A stretch of DNA of 64,000 bases from contig JAGTQB010000003.1 of assembly GCA_018396995.1 (NCBI GenBank), positions 69,839 to 133,838 on the forward strand, given 5' to 3'. Below, in pieces: positions 43,899-53,248 of this stretch (position 1 is its first letter; every line of letters starts with the position of its first letter). Source of the stretch: Candidatus Bathyarchaeota archaeon. GTDB lineage: Archaea > Thermoproteota > Bathyarchaeia > Bathyarchaeales > DTEX01. A program made the position numbers and the translations under genes. Under the pieces are notes generated by a model. That model made no database searches. It was given only the letters and a program-made list of their open reading frames with translations, and was not told the DNA's origin.

Positions 43899-46307
43899 TT
43901 ATTGTATGCACGCTAACACCGTTCTCTTTATCAATGCCTTCACTATTGAAACCTTATATTTATTGTATGGTAGTGGATTAGCTTCCTCGACTATTTTCTC
44001 AGCGGCCTCTTCTATAAGTCTCTCATCGACTTTTTTCCCTTTAACGTGCTCCTCTACCCTTGTAGCCCTATAAGGTATTGGGGCGACAGCATTGAGGCAG
44101 ACCTTTACATCTTCAATTACACCATCCTTACATCTCACCAAAGCCGCGCAGTTCGCTATGGGGAAATCTATAGATTCCCTCAGAGCAAACTTCATGAACT
44201 TACTCTTAGTTCCAGGTTTAGGCGCCGGCACCTGTATCTCGATAACCATCTCGTCTGGCTCTAAAATTGTCGATTTAAGGCCTGATGCGGTGAAGAATTT
44301 CTCTATAGGTATCATCCTCTTATTTGTGACGATATTTGCGCCTAAAACTATTAAAGCTGGAGCTACATCAGATGGGTGAGCCATTACACACCCACAATTA
44401 AGGCATCTCTGAGCCTCCTTAGTAGCCTCCTCAAAACTAATCCCAAGAATATCTTCAACCTCCAAGCTCTTTATCCTATCAGTGGGCAAGAGCTCCGGTA
44501 TACTTATCCTAGCCATCTTCTTTAAGCTTGAAACATCAACCCTTTCTAGTCTCACCTCTACGCTGGGTTTCTTTTCTGGATCACCCCTGCTCGTTAGGAA
44601 TTTATCTATTGAGGCTGCCGCCCTCCTGCCAGCAGCTATCGCTTCAATGACTGTGGCCGGACCTGTAACTACATCCCCTCCAGCAAATAAGTTTCCGCCC
44701 ACGTAGCCTGTTTCATCACACTTTAGTTTTCCTTTTTCATCCAAAAACTCTGGGGGTATAAAGGTTAAGTCTGGAACCTCACCGACAGCTTTTATAATAG
44801 CATCACATTCCAGCTCAAACTCCGAACCTTCTACAGGGATTGGAGCTGGTCTCCCAGTCTCATCAGGCGGGCCTAGTCTCATCTTTATGCATGTAAGAAT
44901 TATCTTTCCATCTTTTCTCTCAGCTCTTATTGGCTGTGTTAAAAACTCAAATTTTACTCCCTCCTCAACGGCCGCCCTCACACCCTCTTTCAAGGCCGGC
45001 ATCTCCCTCTCGGTGCGCCTGTAAATTATTGTCGGCTCAGCCCCTAACCTAAGCAGCACCCTAGCCACGTCTATTGCCACATTACCTCCACCTATCACAA
45101 CAACTTTCTTCCCAATTTTCTCCAGAGAAGAAGTGTTAACTTTCTTTAGGAAGTCGAGCCCATTCTCTATAAGCTCTTCCCCAGGTATACGCATCATAAT
45201 TTCTTTCCAGGCTCCAATTGCAAGGAAGACTGCATCAAAATTCGTCATGATCTCTTTGAGACTCGTATCTCTGCCCACTGTTGTATTGAACTTGAAGTTT
45301 ATGCCAAGCCTATCCCTAAAGATTTCGCCAATCTTTTCCACAATATCCTTTGGGAGCCTAAAGGGTGGAATTCCATACCTTAGCACGCCGCCAGCAGATC
45401 CCTCTCTCTCAAATATCGTCACCTCATAACCCAGTTTACGCAGGTAGTAAGCTGCTGTAAGGCCCGCTGGACCAGCACCGATAATTGCTACCTTCTTTCC
45501 AACACTTGTCTCCGGGGGCTTCATCATTTTATCAGCGTTTTCCAATATATAATCTCCTAGAAAACGCTCAATGGCTCTTATGGCCAATGGTTCGTCTAAA
45601 ATATTACGGCTACATTGCTCTTCACACCTATGTGGGCAAACCCTGCCAGTCACAAATGGTATTGGATTAACATCCAATAGTACCTCAGCTGCCTCTTCAA
45701 TGTTGCCAACTTTAACCTTCTTCATAATTAATGGTATATTTGTGTCATTTGGGCAGCCATAAACGCATGGTTCAGGTATATCAAGCTTTGCGCAGCCGAA
45801 TATCGAATGATACCTATTATCGCCCATTAGGGCCCATGCCTTCCCCCCAGGCCCCTTTCTTAGACAATAGAAACGATTATCTTCCTTCCTGAAGTACCAG
45901 CATCTAGTTATTTGACAAATGTTTCCCCCTATTGTACCCATTTCCCGCAGATGGGGTGATGCAGCTCTACTACAGGCCTCGGCGAGGGCGGTGTACTTTT
46001 CCCTAACAAGAGGGTTCTTGGCAATATCCTCGAGTCTCGCCAGAGCTCCTATCTTTAATACCCCATCCTCCTCCCTAATATATTCTATACCGGGCTCAAT
46101 CGTCTTTAAGTTCACGAGAATTTCTGGATAAGATTCCTCTGGTAATGGCTGAAACCTCAATATGGTGAGCAGATCTGTTCCCCCAGCGATGGGCCACGCC
46201 TTCCCACGATACTTTGCCAGAATTGAGGCAGCTTCCTCAACACTTTTAGCATTAAAATAATCGAATCTTCTTAACGACCTCATATCATCCATCTCTCCAC
46301 ACAACAC
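43899..46307 (-). CDS. Molybdo-flavoprotein FAD subunit with inserted GltD-like NAD(P)H oxidoreductase module
   Basis: An 802-residue protein with a nested architecture. Residues 12-172 and 641-802 form one xanthine-dehydrogenase-type FAD domain (AGGTDLLTILRF, GTIGGNICQITRCWYF; then AHPSDVAPALIVLGA and RESIDFPIANCAALV). Cysteines C131, C136, C148 and C172 recall the extra Fe-S loop of 4-hydroxybenzoyl-CoA reductase beta subunits. Residues about 172-640 are a glutamate-synthase-small-subunit-like module with cysteine clusters (PCVYGCPNDTN; GRVCPHRCEEQC) and two dinucleotide folds (IIGAGPAGLTAA; VVIGGGNVAIDVA). It could pass electrons between NAD(P)H, Fe-S and a molybdenum subunit that is not in the window. 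Confidence 0.88.
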   Translation of the reverse strand: MLCGEMDDMRSLRRFDYFNAKSVEEAASILAKYRGKAWPIAGGTDLLTILRFQPLPEESYPEILVNLKTIEPGIEYIREEDGVLKIGALARLEDIAKNPLVREKYTALAEACSRAASPHLREMGTIGGNICQITRCWYFRKEDNRFYCLRKGPGGKAWALMGDNRYHSIFGCAKLDIPEPCVYGCPNDTNIPLIMKKVKVGNIEEAAEVLLDVNPIPFVTGRVCPHRCEEQCSRNILDEPLAIRAIERFLGDYILENADKMMKPPETSVGKKVAIIGAGPAGLTAAYYLRKLGYEVTIFEREGSAGGVLRYGIPPFRLPKDIVEKIGEIFRDRLGINFKFNTTVGRDTSLKEIMTNFDAVFLAIGAWKEIMMRIPGEELIENGLDFLKKVNTSSLEKIGKKVVVIGGGNVAIDVARVLLRLGAEPTIIYRRTEREMPALKEGVRAAVEEGVKFEFLTQPIRAERKDGKIILTCIKMRLGPPDETGRPAPIPVEGSEFELECDAIIKAVGEVPDLTFIPPEFLDEKGKLKCDETGYVGGNLFAGGDVVTGPATVIEAIAAGRRAAASIDKFLTSRGDPEKKPSVEVRLERVDVSSLKKMARISIPELLPTDRIKSLEVEDILGISFEEATKEAQRCLNCGCVMAHPSDVAPALIVLGANIVTNKRMIPIEKFFTASGLKSTILEPDEMVIEIQVPAPKPGTKSKFMKFALRESIDFPIANCAALVRCKDGVIEDVKVCLNAVAPIPYRATRVEEHVKGKKVDERLIEEAAEKIVEEANPLPYNKYKVSIVKALIKRTVLACIQ

Positions 46308-46427
46308 TTCATTATAAAAACTTGGTATTATTACTTCTAATAAATTATTAAATTATTTTTTATTCTAATGTTCAAAACCTAGAATCCCTCTTGCGTATCC
46401 TGAAAAGTTTGTGGTGTTTACTGCAGT

Positions 46428-47321
46428 TTACTCGTCCTTTATTGGACGGCCAAAGACATCAAATATCTGCGGCTTCCTTCTCCTGAATGGTGTCGCAAAC
46501 TTCATTTTTAATGCTCCTATCTTCTCTAGGTGCGCTATGCATGTTCGAGTGCATAACGCTGCTATCCTATCAGGCTTACCCCTCTCATGAAACCTATTTG
46601 GCCTAGCGCCATTTGGGCACATCCTACACACAGAATAGTCCACTTCACCAATAATCATCTTTTTCCCCGCTATAGTAATTTCACGTCTCTTATCCCTACT
46701 TATAGCGCTAAAGGGGCAAATGTCGGCGCACTCCATACAGAGGTCACATATCTTTCCCTCATACACCGGGTCTGGCTCAAGCGGCATCTCTGTTATAATG
46801 AGCTGGAGTCTCTGCCTAGGCCCGAATTCAGGGGTTAACAACATGTCGAGGTATCCTATCTCACCCAGCCCTGCAGCTACAGCCGCAAATTCGGGATCTG
46901 GATGAACATTTGGCTCAACCCTGCCCGGAGCAACACTAATTCCCTGGGGCCAAGCTTCTGGCGGATAAGGAAATACTGGGACCGCCTCGTATCCCTCGTT
47001 CTCTATGGCACACACTAGATCATACACCGTTGCAGCGATAAAGACATCTTCAAGCTGAACCCTTCCATAACGTTCATAGTCAAAGGTTATCGTATGCATC
47101 CTCCTGAAATCGTCATATGCGCGAATTATTAAGCCCTCCTCAATGCCGCGTAGAGCTCCACGAACAATTTGTCTCCCCACAACAATAATGGATTTGGCTT
47201 CTGGGAGTATTGATGCAGGGTGCATGTGGGCTGGGACATCCTTAAAGCGCTCAATAGGGGCCACGCCAACCAGATCTGCGCCAAGCTTCCTCGCCAAATT
47301 TTTAACTTCTTCAGAATTCAT
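46428..47321 (-). CDS. QueG-like 4Fe-4S protein
   Basis: Related to epoxyqueuosine reductase and reductive-dehalogenase cores by its N-terminal part (LARKLGADLVGVAPIERF) and a ferredoxin segment ICDLCMECADICPFSAIS, with a later CRMC...C group that can hold a second cluster. The corrinoid-binding part is not obvious. It lies 120 bases upstream of the large flavoprotein gene on the same strand, so it may serve in the same electron chain. Queuosine synthesis is unlikely because archaea usually make archaeosine. Confidence 0.75.
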   Translation of the reverse strand: MNSEEVKNLARKLGADLVGVAPIERFKDVPAHMHPASILPEAKSIIVVGRQIVRGALRGIEEGLIIRAYDDFRRMHTITFDYERYGRVQLEDVFIAATVYDLVCAIENEGYEAVPVFPYPPEAWPQGISVAPGRVEPNVHPDPEFAAVAAGLGEIGYLDMLLTPEFGPRQRLQLIITEMPLEPDPVYEGKICDLCMECADICPFSAISRDKRREITIAGKKMIIGEVDYSVCRMCPNGARPNRFHERGKPDRIAALCTRTCIAHLEKIGALKMKFATPFRRRKPQIFDVFGRPIKDE

Positions 47322-47458
47322 GCTCCAACGCCCCCTACTATTTTAGGTCTTTTCCACTATAAAGTTTTTGAGTTTTAATGAAAATTCTTTGGTGATAAGT
47401 TTTCTCTAACTTAGCTTGCTAAGACCGTTTATTGGGGTTTGGGTCCTCTATTCTAATT

Positions 47459-48865
47459 TCACATAATAGGTTTAATTTCATATAGTATGAAACGTTTTCC
47501 CTCAAATAGCATCGTTGCATTAAAGGTTGTGGTTGGCGGGAAGAGCTTGTCCACTAGGACTAATATATGCTCATACCGCCGGAACTCGAAGAAGAACATG
47601 AATGTAGTGTCGGTTCTAGTTATATATTCTATCCAATATGCGTAGAATGGGCTGGCAAATATTATTGATTTTGGAGGTATATACTGCTTCATTATCTCAA
47701 TTTCTTTATAATCCTCCTCACTTATCGTTGGCATTAGAGTTCTTGAGGCATTGAAGGTTTGGGCAATTATTGGGGAAAAGCATAGAAAGAGCGCTAACGC
47801 CAGAACCGCAACTCTACCTTGAATCTTTGAGAAGCCGTAGCCGATTATAAAGGCTATTATAATGAACTCCATGTAAAGGAATCGCCATATCCACTCGATT
47901 GGAATGAGTAGGGATATGAGCAGAACTAAGATTCCAATAACAGTAACTGAGGTAAGGGCTAAAACAGCCTCCTTCCTCTTATGGCGCATTTCATAAACTA
48001 ACAAGATTATTCCAAAGATGATTGCTGCCAGAACAATGGCCCCACTCATATAATCAGTGATAAAGCTTCTTAAAATATCAGTTGAAGTAATTGTAATGGG
48101 CCTGAATCTGTAGAATGGAGATAAGGCGAGGTCTATTCCCTGATAGTAGTCTCTAAAGAAGAACGGAGAAATTAACGGGGCCACAATTATGATGAAAAAT
48201 GCTATAATAAATAAGATTTCAAGGTTTCTGATGATTTCTTTCTGGCGAGCCCAAAGAAGCCGGAAAGTTATTGCGTACACTATTAGGAAAAGGAAGGCTA
48301 TAAGGAAGACAACAGCATGCGTAACCCCCACTAGGATCAGGGAGATGGCTGCGGGGAGCAACGTACTTATCCCCCATCTACCAGTGAGCATGCAGTGGAG
48401 GTAATATAGGAAACAGAGGAGGAACAGCGTTCCAACAACCATCTTAAGATAATTATTCATCATTAGCACATGTAGTGAAGAGAGAATGCAGGCGAGCGCA
48501 GCTATACAGCTTGAGAGCTGAGACTTCGCAACGTTCCTCACCCAAAAATAGAAGGGGACTGCTGAGAGGGCGGAAAAAAGGGCGGTTCCAACCTTCACGC
48601 CCAAAGTAATGTTGCCGCCGAAGAGTAGTGTGAAGAACGTGAATATATAGTGTGCGAGAGGTGGGTCCTCATACCTCAACCTCCCAGTCTCAAGAATATT
48701 TCTCACCTGAATAAGGTAGTAGGGTCCATCCATGCCGTAAACCAACGCATACCTTGTTAAAAGATATAGGTATAAGATGAGGCCAAAAGTCACAATTAAA
48801 CTTAAACAGAGAATCTCAGACTTGGTAGTGCCCCTCACCCCCGTCTCAGCTGCCTCCATCGCCAT
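47459..48865 (-). CDS. Multi-spanning GT-C-like membrane protein
   Basis: About 468 residues with roughly ten membrane helices. The N-terminal loop after helix 1 (YALVYGMDGPYYLIQVRNILETGRLRYEDPPLAHY) carries the aspartate typical of GT-C glycosyltransferases that use lipid-linked sugars, such as dolichyl-phosphate-mannose or STT3/PMT relatives. A transfer role in surface glycosylation is inferred. The long frame reaches back to 48988; ATG 48865 is chosen because the protein then starts just before the first helix. No other glycan genes are nearby. Confidence 0.65.
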   Translation of the reverse strand: MAMEAAETGVRGTTKSEILCLSLIVTFGLILYLYLLTRYALVYGMDGPYYLIQVRNILETGRLRYEDPPLAHYIFTFFTLLFGGNITLGVKVGTALFSALSAVPFYFWVRNVAKSQLSSCIAALACILSSLHVLMMNNYLKMVVGTLFLLCFLYYLHCMLTGRWGISTLLPAAISLILVGVTHAVVFLIAFLFLIVYAITFRLLWARQKEIIRNLEILFIIAFFIIIVAPLISPFFFRDYYQGIDLALSPFYRFRPITITSTDILRSFITDYMSGAIVLAAIIFGIILLVYEMRHKRKEAVLALTSVTVIGILVLLISLLIPIEWIWRFLYMEFIIIAFIIGYGFSKIQGRVAVLALALFLCFSPIIAQTFNASRTLMPTISEEDYKEIEIMKQYIPPKSIIFASPFYAYWIEYITRTDTTFMFFFEFRRYEHILVLVDKLFPPTTTFNATMLFEGKRFILYEIKPIM

Positions 48866-49111
48866 GAAAATCCCTATTAATATGCTCCTCTCATAAAATA
48901 TAAAACTTTTCAGCATAATCTTCACACTGCATGCGCTTGAGCGCATAAAGCACCGAAAAATCAGCAGAGATGAAGTTATCGCCTGCATAATAAACCCCGA
49001 TAAAGTTGAGAGATCTGAAGAGATAACAAAGGCGATTGAAGAGGAGAGGATAAAGAGGGGAAAATGAAATAAACTCCATCTCTCTCCCTTTTCTGTTTGG
49101 AGGCTGGTTTA

Positions 49112-49387
49112 ATGGTGTTACACCTGAAAGAAGCCCGAAAAAAGAATGAAAACATTATTGCATTCAGAATTCCAAGGGAATTGAGTGTAACACTCCAAAA
49201 AATTGGCATAAATCCAAAAGAAGTATGCTTAAAGGCTCTTTACGAAATCGCAAACAGAAGCAGCCTCAGCACAACCTTGAATCAAGAAAAGCCCATTTCA
49301 AGCCCCGTTTCAAAAAATAAGCCTGTTTTATTGGAGCCGGGGATGGGATTTGAACCCATCTCGGCGGGTCTGCAGCCCGCCGCCTAA
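49112..49387 (+). CDS. Ribbon-helix-helix-like small protein running into tRNA-Cys
   Basis: A 91-residue frame with GGAGG about nine bases before its ATG. Residues 13-50 (ENIIAFRIPRELSVTLQKIGINPKEVCLKALYEIANR) look like a ribbon-helix-helix DNA-binding domain, as in VapB/CopG antitoxins. The last 18 residues are read antisense through the tRNA-Cys gene. That suggests the real stop was lost, perhaps when sequence joined the tRNA gene. No toxin gene is adjacent. Confidence 0.55.
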   Translation: MVLHLKEARKKNENIIAFRIPRELSVTLQKIGINPKEVCLKALYEIANRSSLSTTLNQEKPISSPVSKNKPVLLEPGMGFEPISAGLQPAA

Positions 49388-49405
49388 CCACTCGGCCACC
49401 CCGGC
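49332..49405 (-). tRNA. tRNA-Cys (anticodon GCA) with encoded CCA
   Basis: Minus-strand cloverleaf: acceptor GCCGGGG/CCCCGGC, D-arm GCC...GGC with GG in the loop, anticodon stem GCGGG/CCCGC around CTGCAGA, T-arm ATGGG-TTCAAAT-CCCAT, discriminator T and genomic CCA. There is no intron. The 3' end overlaps a small frame on the opposite strand. Confidence 0.95.
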
Positions 49406-49467
49406 ATAACCAAGAATAATTTCATGGTTGACTTAGATAAATATTTTTGCGGTTGCTTAGCTCTTCA

Positions 49468-49767
49468 TTATATAATTTTCATTATTTGGGCATGGAGGAT
49501 ACCGCATATCTCGAAGACTGCTTCTGGGTGGACGTATCCCCGCTCAATGGCCTTCTCAACTATGTTTCGGCCGCAGAGGTTAACGATGGTTGATGTTTTT
49601 ATTAGTGACAGAGCCTCCTCTATATCTGTTTTGTATCCATTATAAAATTCCTCTTTGATCTCGAAGACAACTCCTCCCTTTACGAGTTTTTTGCCAAGTA
49701 TCTCTGCATCGCATATTGCTAGGAGTGTGTGACGCCCACACTTAGTGACCTTAACATATACTTCCAA
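49468..49767 (-). CDS. DUF424 family protein
   Basis: Conserved archaeal protein of unknown function, 99 residues. The family pattern is visible as LLAICDAEILGKKLVKGGVVFEIKEEFYNGY, NLCGRNIVEKAIERGYVHPEAVFEICGILHAQ. It lies 22 bases downstream of the aIF2-beta gene on the same strand, a pairing that suggests a translation-linked role, which is inference. The start is TTG; there is no better upstream choice. Confidence 0.85.
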   Translation of the reverse strand: MEVYVKVTKCGRHTLLAICDAEILGKKLVKGGVVFEIKEEFYNGYKTDIEEALSLIKTSTIVNLCGRNIVEKAIERGYVHPEAVFEICGILHAQIMKII

Positions 49768-49789
49768 GATCTATTCCTTCTTTATTATT

Positions 49790-50203
49790 TTATATACGTC
49801 TAACTGGCGACTTAGCGCCGCAAGCCTCGCACACTAGAAAGTTAAATCTTTTCTCCTTAATAATTTTTGTATCGGGTCTCTTACATATTGGGCAGTTAAC
49901 GAACTCATCCATATACCGCCTAATGAGCTTGTCAATCATTTCGCAATCAAATTTTCCATGGAAGACAGCCCTTACCCCCTCAATTGATCCTGAGGTTGCC
50001 ATCTCCTTTAAGAGGTACCTTAAAACGTGGTTTGGGTCTCTGTTTAAGGTCTCACATATCTCTTTGAAGTTCTCTAAGAATGTTCTTGAGCCAAATGTTA
50101 TACATGTTGCTCTCGGGATCTCCAGTCTCTCGCGCTTAAAGACTTCACTCGGGAGCTGCTTATATGCCTCTTCAAGCATCTCCTCATAGCTTTTCTCTTC
50201 CAC
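49790..50203 (-). CDS. eif2b: Translation initiation factor 2 subunit beta
   Basis: Archaeal aIF2-beta, part of the trimer that brings initiator tRNA to the ribosome. The N-terminal helix, the central domain (PRATCITFGSRTFLENFKEICETLNRDPNHVLRYLLKEMATSGSIEG) and the C-terminal zinc ribbon (CPICKRPDT...CEACGAKSP) are in order; 137 residues is normal. ATG start. DUF424 follows in the same transcription unit. Confidence 0.95.
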   Translation of the reverse strand: MEEKSYEEMLEEAYKQLPSEVFKRERLEIPRATCITFGSRTFLENFKEICETLNRDPNHVLRYLLKEMATSGSIEGVRAVFHGKFDCEMIDKLIRRYMDEFVNCPICKRPDTKIIKEKRFNFLVCEACGAKSPVRRI

Positions 50204-50352
50204 CCCGCTCCCCTCTTCTCCCCACTAGTCTATCTACTTGGAAACCTAAAAATTTACTGCTTCTCTCCCGCACCCTCAGTGGAATGTTTTTATAGAAGGC
50301 TGTAAAGACAAATCAATTTGAGCTATGGGCTCCAATGGGATGAAATGAACCT

Positions 50353-51774
50353 ATGAAGAAATTTGAGAACTTTAGTCAGTGGTTTGATAAAATATTATTT
50401 GACGCTGATATACTTGATAACAGATATCCTGTTAAGGGCTTCGTAGTATATAAAACCTGGGGCTTCAGGATAATAAAAAATATTATAGAGATGCTTGAGG
50501 AGAAGCTTGATGAAACTGGCCACGTGCCGATGCTCTTTCCGGTAATTATACCGGAAGATTATTTTGCCAAGGAAGCTGAACATATTAAGGGCTTCAGCTC
50601 TGAGGTCTTCTGGGTCACTCATGCAGGCGACAAGGAGCTTGACAGAAAGCTTCTATTGAGACCTACATCGGAGACTGCCATGTATCCAATGTTCGCCCTT
50701 TGGATAAGGTCCCATGCAGATTTGCCACTTAAGGTTTATCAGAGCGTTGCCGTCTATAGATGTGAGACTAAAGCTACTAGGCCGCTCCTGAGGATGCGGG
50801 AGTTCCTTTGGAATGAAGCCCATACAGCGCATAGAGACTGGAATAGCGCTGAGAGGCACGTAAGGGAGGCTGTGAAAATTTATGATAGCGTCTTTAAACG
50901 CCTCGGCTTAAGCTACCTGATAGTTATGCGGCCGGATTTCGACAAGTTTGCTGGCGCAGTATATTCAATAGCCTTTGATGCATGGAACCCTGATGGCAGA
51001 GTAAATCAAATAGGTACTGTACATAATTTGGGCGAGAACTTCGCTAGAGCCTTTGAGATAACATATGAGGATATTGATGGAAGCCACAAGTATGTGGTTC
51101 AAACATGCTATGGCTTTGGGGTTAGCCGAGTTCTGGCGGCCATGATAGCTCAGCATAGCGATGACCATGGCTTAATACTACCGCCTGAAGTCGCCCCGTT
51201 TCAGGTAATTATAATTCCAGTAGTTTATAAAGGGGTTGCGGAGGAAGTTTACTCCTACGCTAGGGAAGTTTATGAGATGATTAAGCGTGAGGGGATAAGG
51301 GTACATTTAGACGACTCCGAGGATAAAACTCCCGGAGAAAAATACTATTATTGGGAGAAGCTCGGCGTTCCAATTAGGGTTGAGGTCGGTCCAAAGGATC
51401 AGAGGGAGAGAAAAGTGACTATTGTCGATAGGATCAGTTTTAGAAGGAGAGTTATCGACTTAGAGGAGACCGTTAAGACTATAAAAAGCATGTTTGATGA
51501 GATTATTGAAGCCCTTAAGGAGAGGAGTGAGAGAACGCTTAAAGAATTTATCATGGACGTATTTAATGAAGTTTCTTTGAGAAAAGCAATAGAGGATAGA
51601 AAAATTGCTAGGGTATGCTGGTGTGAGGGCTTAGAGTGCGCTGAGAGGATTAGGGAGGTCTCTGGGGGAGAGGTAAGGGGGCATAGAATCGATATTGAAG
51701 AGAAGCCTGATAAACCATGCATTATATGCGGGAAAGAGGCAAAAAAGGTAATTTATGTGGCCAAAGCTTATTAA
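50353..51774 (+). CDS. proS: Prolyl-tRNA synthetase, archaeal/eukaryotic type
   Basis: Charges tRNA-Pro. Class II motif 2 lies in YRCETKATRPLLRMREFLWNEAHTAH and motif 3 in YGFGVSRVLAAMIAQHSDDHGLILPPEVAPFQV. The anticodon-binding domain and a C-terminal zinc-like domain (CWCEGLECAE...CIICG) follow. The 473 residues match the archaeal form without the bacterial editing insert. The start is ATG. Confidence 0.97.
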   Translation: MKKFENFSQWFDKILFDADILDNRYPVKGFVVYKTWGFRIIKNIIEMLEEKLDETGHVPMLFPVIIPEDYFAKEAEHIKGFSSEVFWVTHAGDKELDRKLLLRPTSETAMYPMFALWIRSHADLPLKVYQSVAVYRCETKATRPLLRMREFLWNEAHTAHRDWNSAERHVREAVKIYDSVFKRLGLSYLIVMRPDFDKFAGAVYSIAFDAWNPDGRVNQIGTVHNLGENFARAFEITYEDIDGSHKYVVQTCYGFGVSRVLAAMIAQHSDDHGLILPPEVAPFQVIIIPVVYKGVAEEVYSYAREVYEMIKREGIRVHLDDSEDKTPGEKYYYWEKLGVPIRVEVGPKDQRERKVTIVDRISFRRRVIDLEETVKTIKSMFDEIIEALKERSERTLKEFIMDVFNEVSLRKAIEDRKIARVCWCEGLECAERIREVSGGEVRGHRIDIEEKPDKPCIICGKEAKKVIYVAKAY

Positions 51775-51859
51775 AACAGCAAAATACTGGCCGCGCAATC
51801 CCACAACTTGTAAACAAAATTATTCCCACTTATTTCTTTAAGTTCTTGGGGTAGTTATC

Positions 51860-53248
51860 TTGGGCTGCAATTATGCGGCATTAAGTATTGTTGCGGGGCG
51901 GTTGATGGAGATACTTGGTAGGGAGTGGGTTATATCTGAACGTGATCTCATAGAGGGCTACCTGTATGACGAGACCCCTGAACCAATTAGGCCTAAGCCA
52001 GCAGAGCACTTGGTGCTCGTTAAGCCAGGGTCAACTAAAGAGGTATCCCTCATCCTTAGGACTGCAAATGAGTATAAAGTTCCGGTCTTCACTGTGGGTG
52101 GTAGAACGGGGCTTGTTGGCGGCTGTATACCTCTAAAGCCGGGCATAGTCCTCTCACTTGAGCGCATGAATAAAATCGAGATAGATAAAATGAATCTCAT
52201 GGCCGTAGCAGAGGCTGGGGCGACCCTCAGCGACCTAATAAGGGCGGCTGAAAGCGCAGGGCTCTTCTTTCCGCCTCATCCCGGTGATGAGGGGGCTCAG
52301 ATCGGGGGCTTAATAGCTACTAATGCTGGAGGGGTTAGGGCCGTAAAATATGGCGTCATGAGAAACTATGTTAAGGGGCTTGAGGTCGTCTTACCTACTG
52401 GAGAGATACTTAATGTTGGAGGTAAACTCTTAAAGAATAATACTGGATATGATTTAATGCAACTGTTTATTGGCAGTGAGGGGACACTTTGCGTCATAAC
52501 AAAGGCGGTGATAAAGCTTTTTCCTAAGAGTCGATATATGGTTACTCTTATTGTGCCATTTAACTCTAGATCAGATGCCCTTGGAGCTATTCCAGAGATA
52601 TTAAAGTCCGGTGTCATCCCGCTGGCAATAGAGTATGTTCAGTTGAGGGAGATTATGAGGGCTGCTGAGCACCTGGGAGAGAGATGGCTTGTTGAAGAGG
52701 GTTTCGCTCAACTAATAATAATTATAGATGGGGTGAGGTGGGAGGAGGTTTTATCAGCCTGTGATGAAGTCTCAAGAATATGCGAATCACATAACGCGAT
52801 AAACGTATTAGTCGCTGATAGCCCGAGGGAACAAAATAGAATCCTTAAAATAAGAAGCAATATGTATACGGCTATTAAGCATGAAGTCGTGGATATTTTG
52901 GACGTAACTGTTCCGCCAGCCCACCTCGGCGACTTAATGGATACTATTGATAAGATAGCCGCTAAATATAATGTGAATCTGCCAGCTTATGGACACGCTG
53001 GCGATGGGAACCTCCATGTGCACATAATGAGGGATGCTGGGAGTATGGATCTAGTTGAGGAGATAAGGCGTGAAATTTATATGGCTGCCATTAGGCTGGG
53101 CGGCACAATAACAGGGGAGCATGGTGTAGGAAACATAAGGGGGAAGAGCTTAAGTCTAGCTCTAAGCGAGAAGCATATTGAACTCATGAGGAGTATAAAA
53201 AGGATATTTGATCCAAATAACATATTGAACCCGAGGGAATACTTATAG
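51860..53248 (+). CDS. glcD: FAD-linked oxidase, GlcD / D-lactate dehydrogenase type
   Basis: Oxidises a 2-hydroxyacid such as glycolate or D-lactate with FAD. The FAD domain (about 45-220) has VFTVGGRTGLVGGCIPLKPGIVLSLERMN, PPHPGDEGAQIGGLIATNAGG and LKNNTGYDLMQLFIGSEGTLCVIT. The C-terminal cap carries AYGHAGDGNLHVHI and GEHGVGNIRG. The start is TTG. No GlcE/GlcF or Fe-S partner is adjacent, so the electron acceptor is unknown. Its end overlaps the convergent MBL gene by 6 bases. Confidence 0.92.
   Translation: MGCNYAALSIVAGRLMEILGREWVISERDLIEGYLYDETPEPIRPKPAEHLVLVKPGSTKEVSLILRTANEYKVPVFTVGGRTGLVGGCIPLKPGIVLSLERMNKIEIDKMNLMAVAEAGATLSDLIRAAESAGLFFPPHPGDEGAQIGGLIATNAGGVRAVKYGVMRNYVKGLEVVLPTGEILNVGGKLLKNNTGYDLMQLFIGSEGTLCVITKAVIKLFPKSRYMVTLIVPFNSRSDALGAIPEILKSGVIPLAIEYVQLREIMRAAEHLGERWLVEEGFAQLIIIIDGVRWEEVLSACDEVSRICESHNAINVLVADSPREQNRILKIRSNMYTAIKHEVVDILDVTVPPAHLGDLMDTIDKIAAKYNVNLPAYGHAGDGNLHVHIMRDAGSMDLVEEIRREIYMAAIRLGGTITGEHGVGNIRGKSLSLALSEKHIELMRSIKRIFDPNNILNPREYL

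Noticed and set aside
43899..46307. Two adjacent genes fused by a sequencing error
   Set aside because: The GltD-like module lies inside one continuous domain whose two halves are both conserved, so a simple head-to-tail fusion error cannot explain it.
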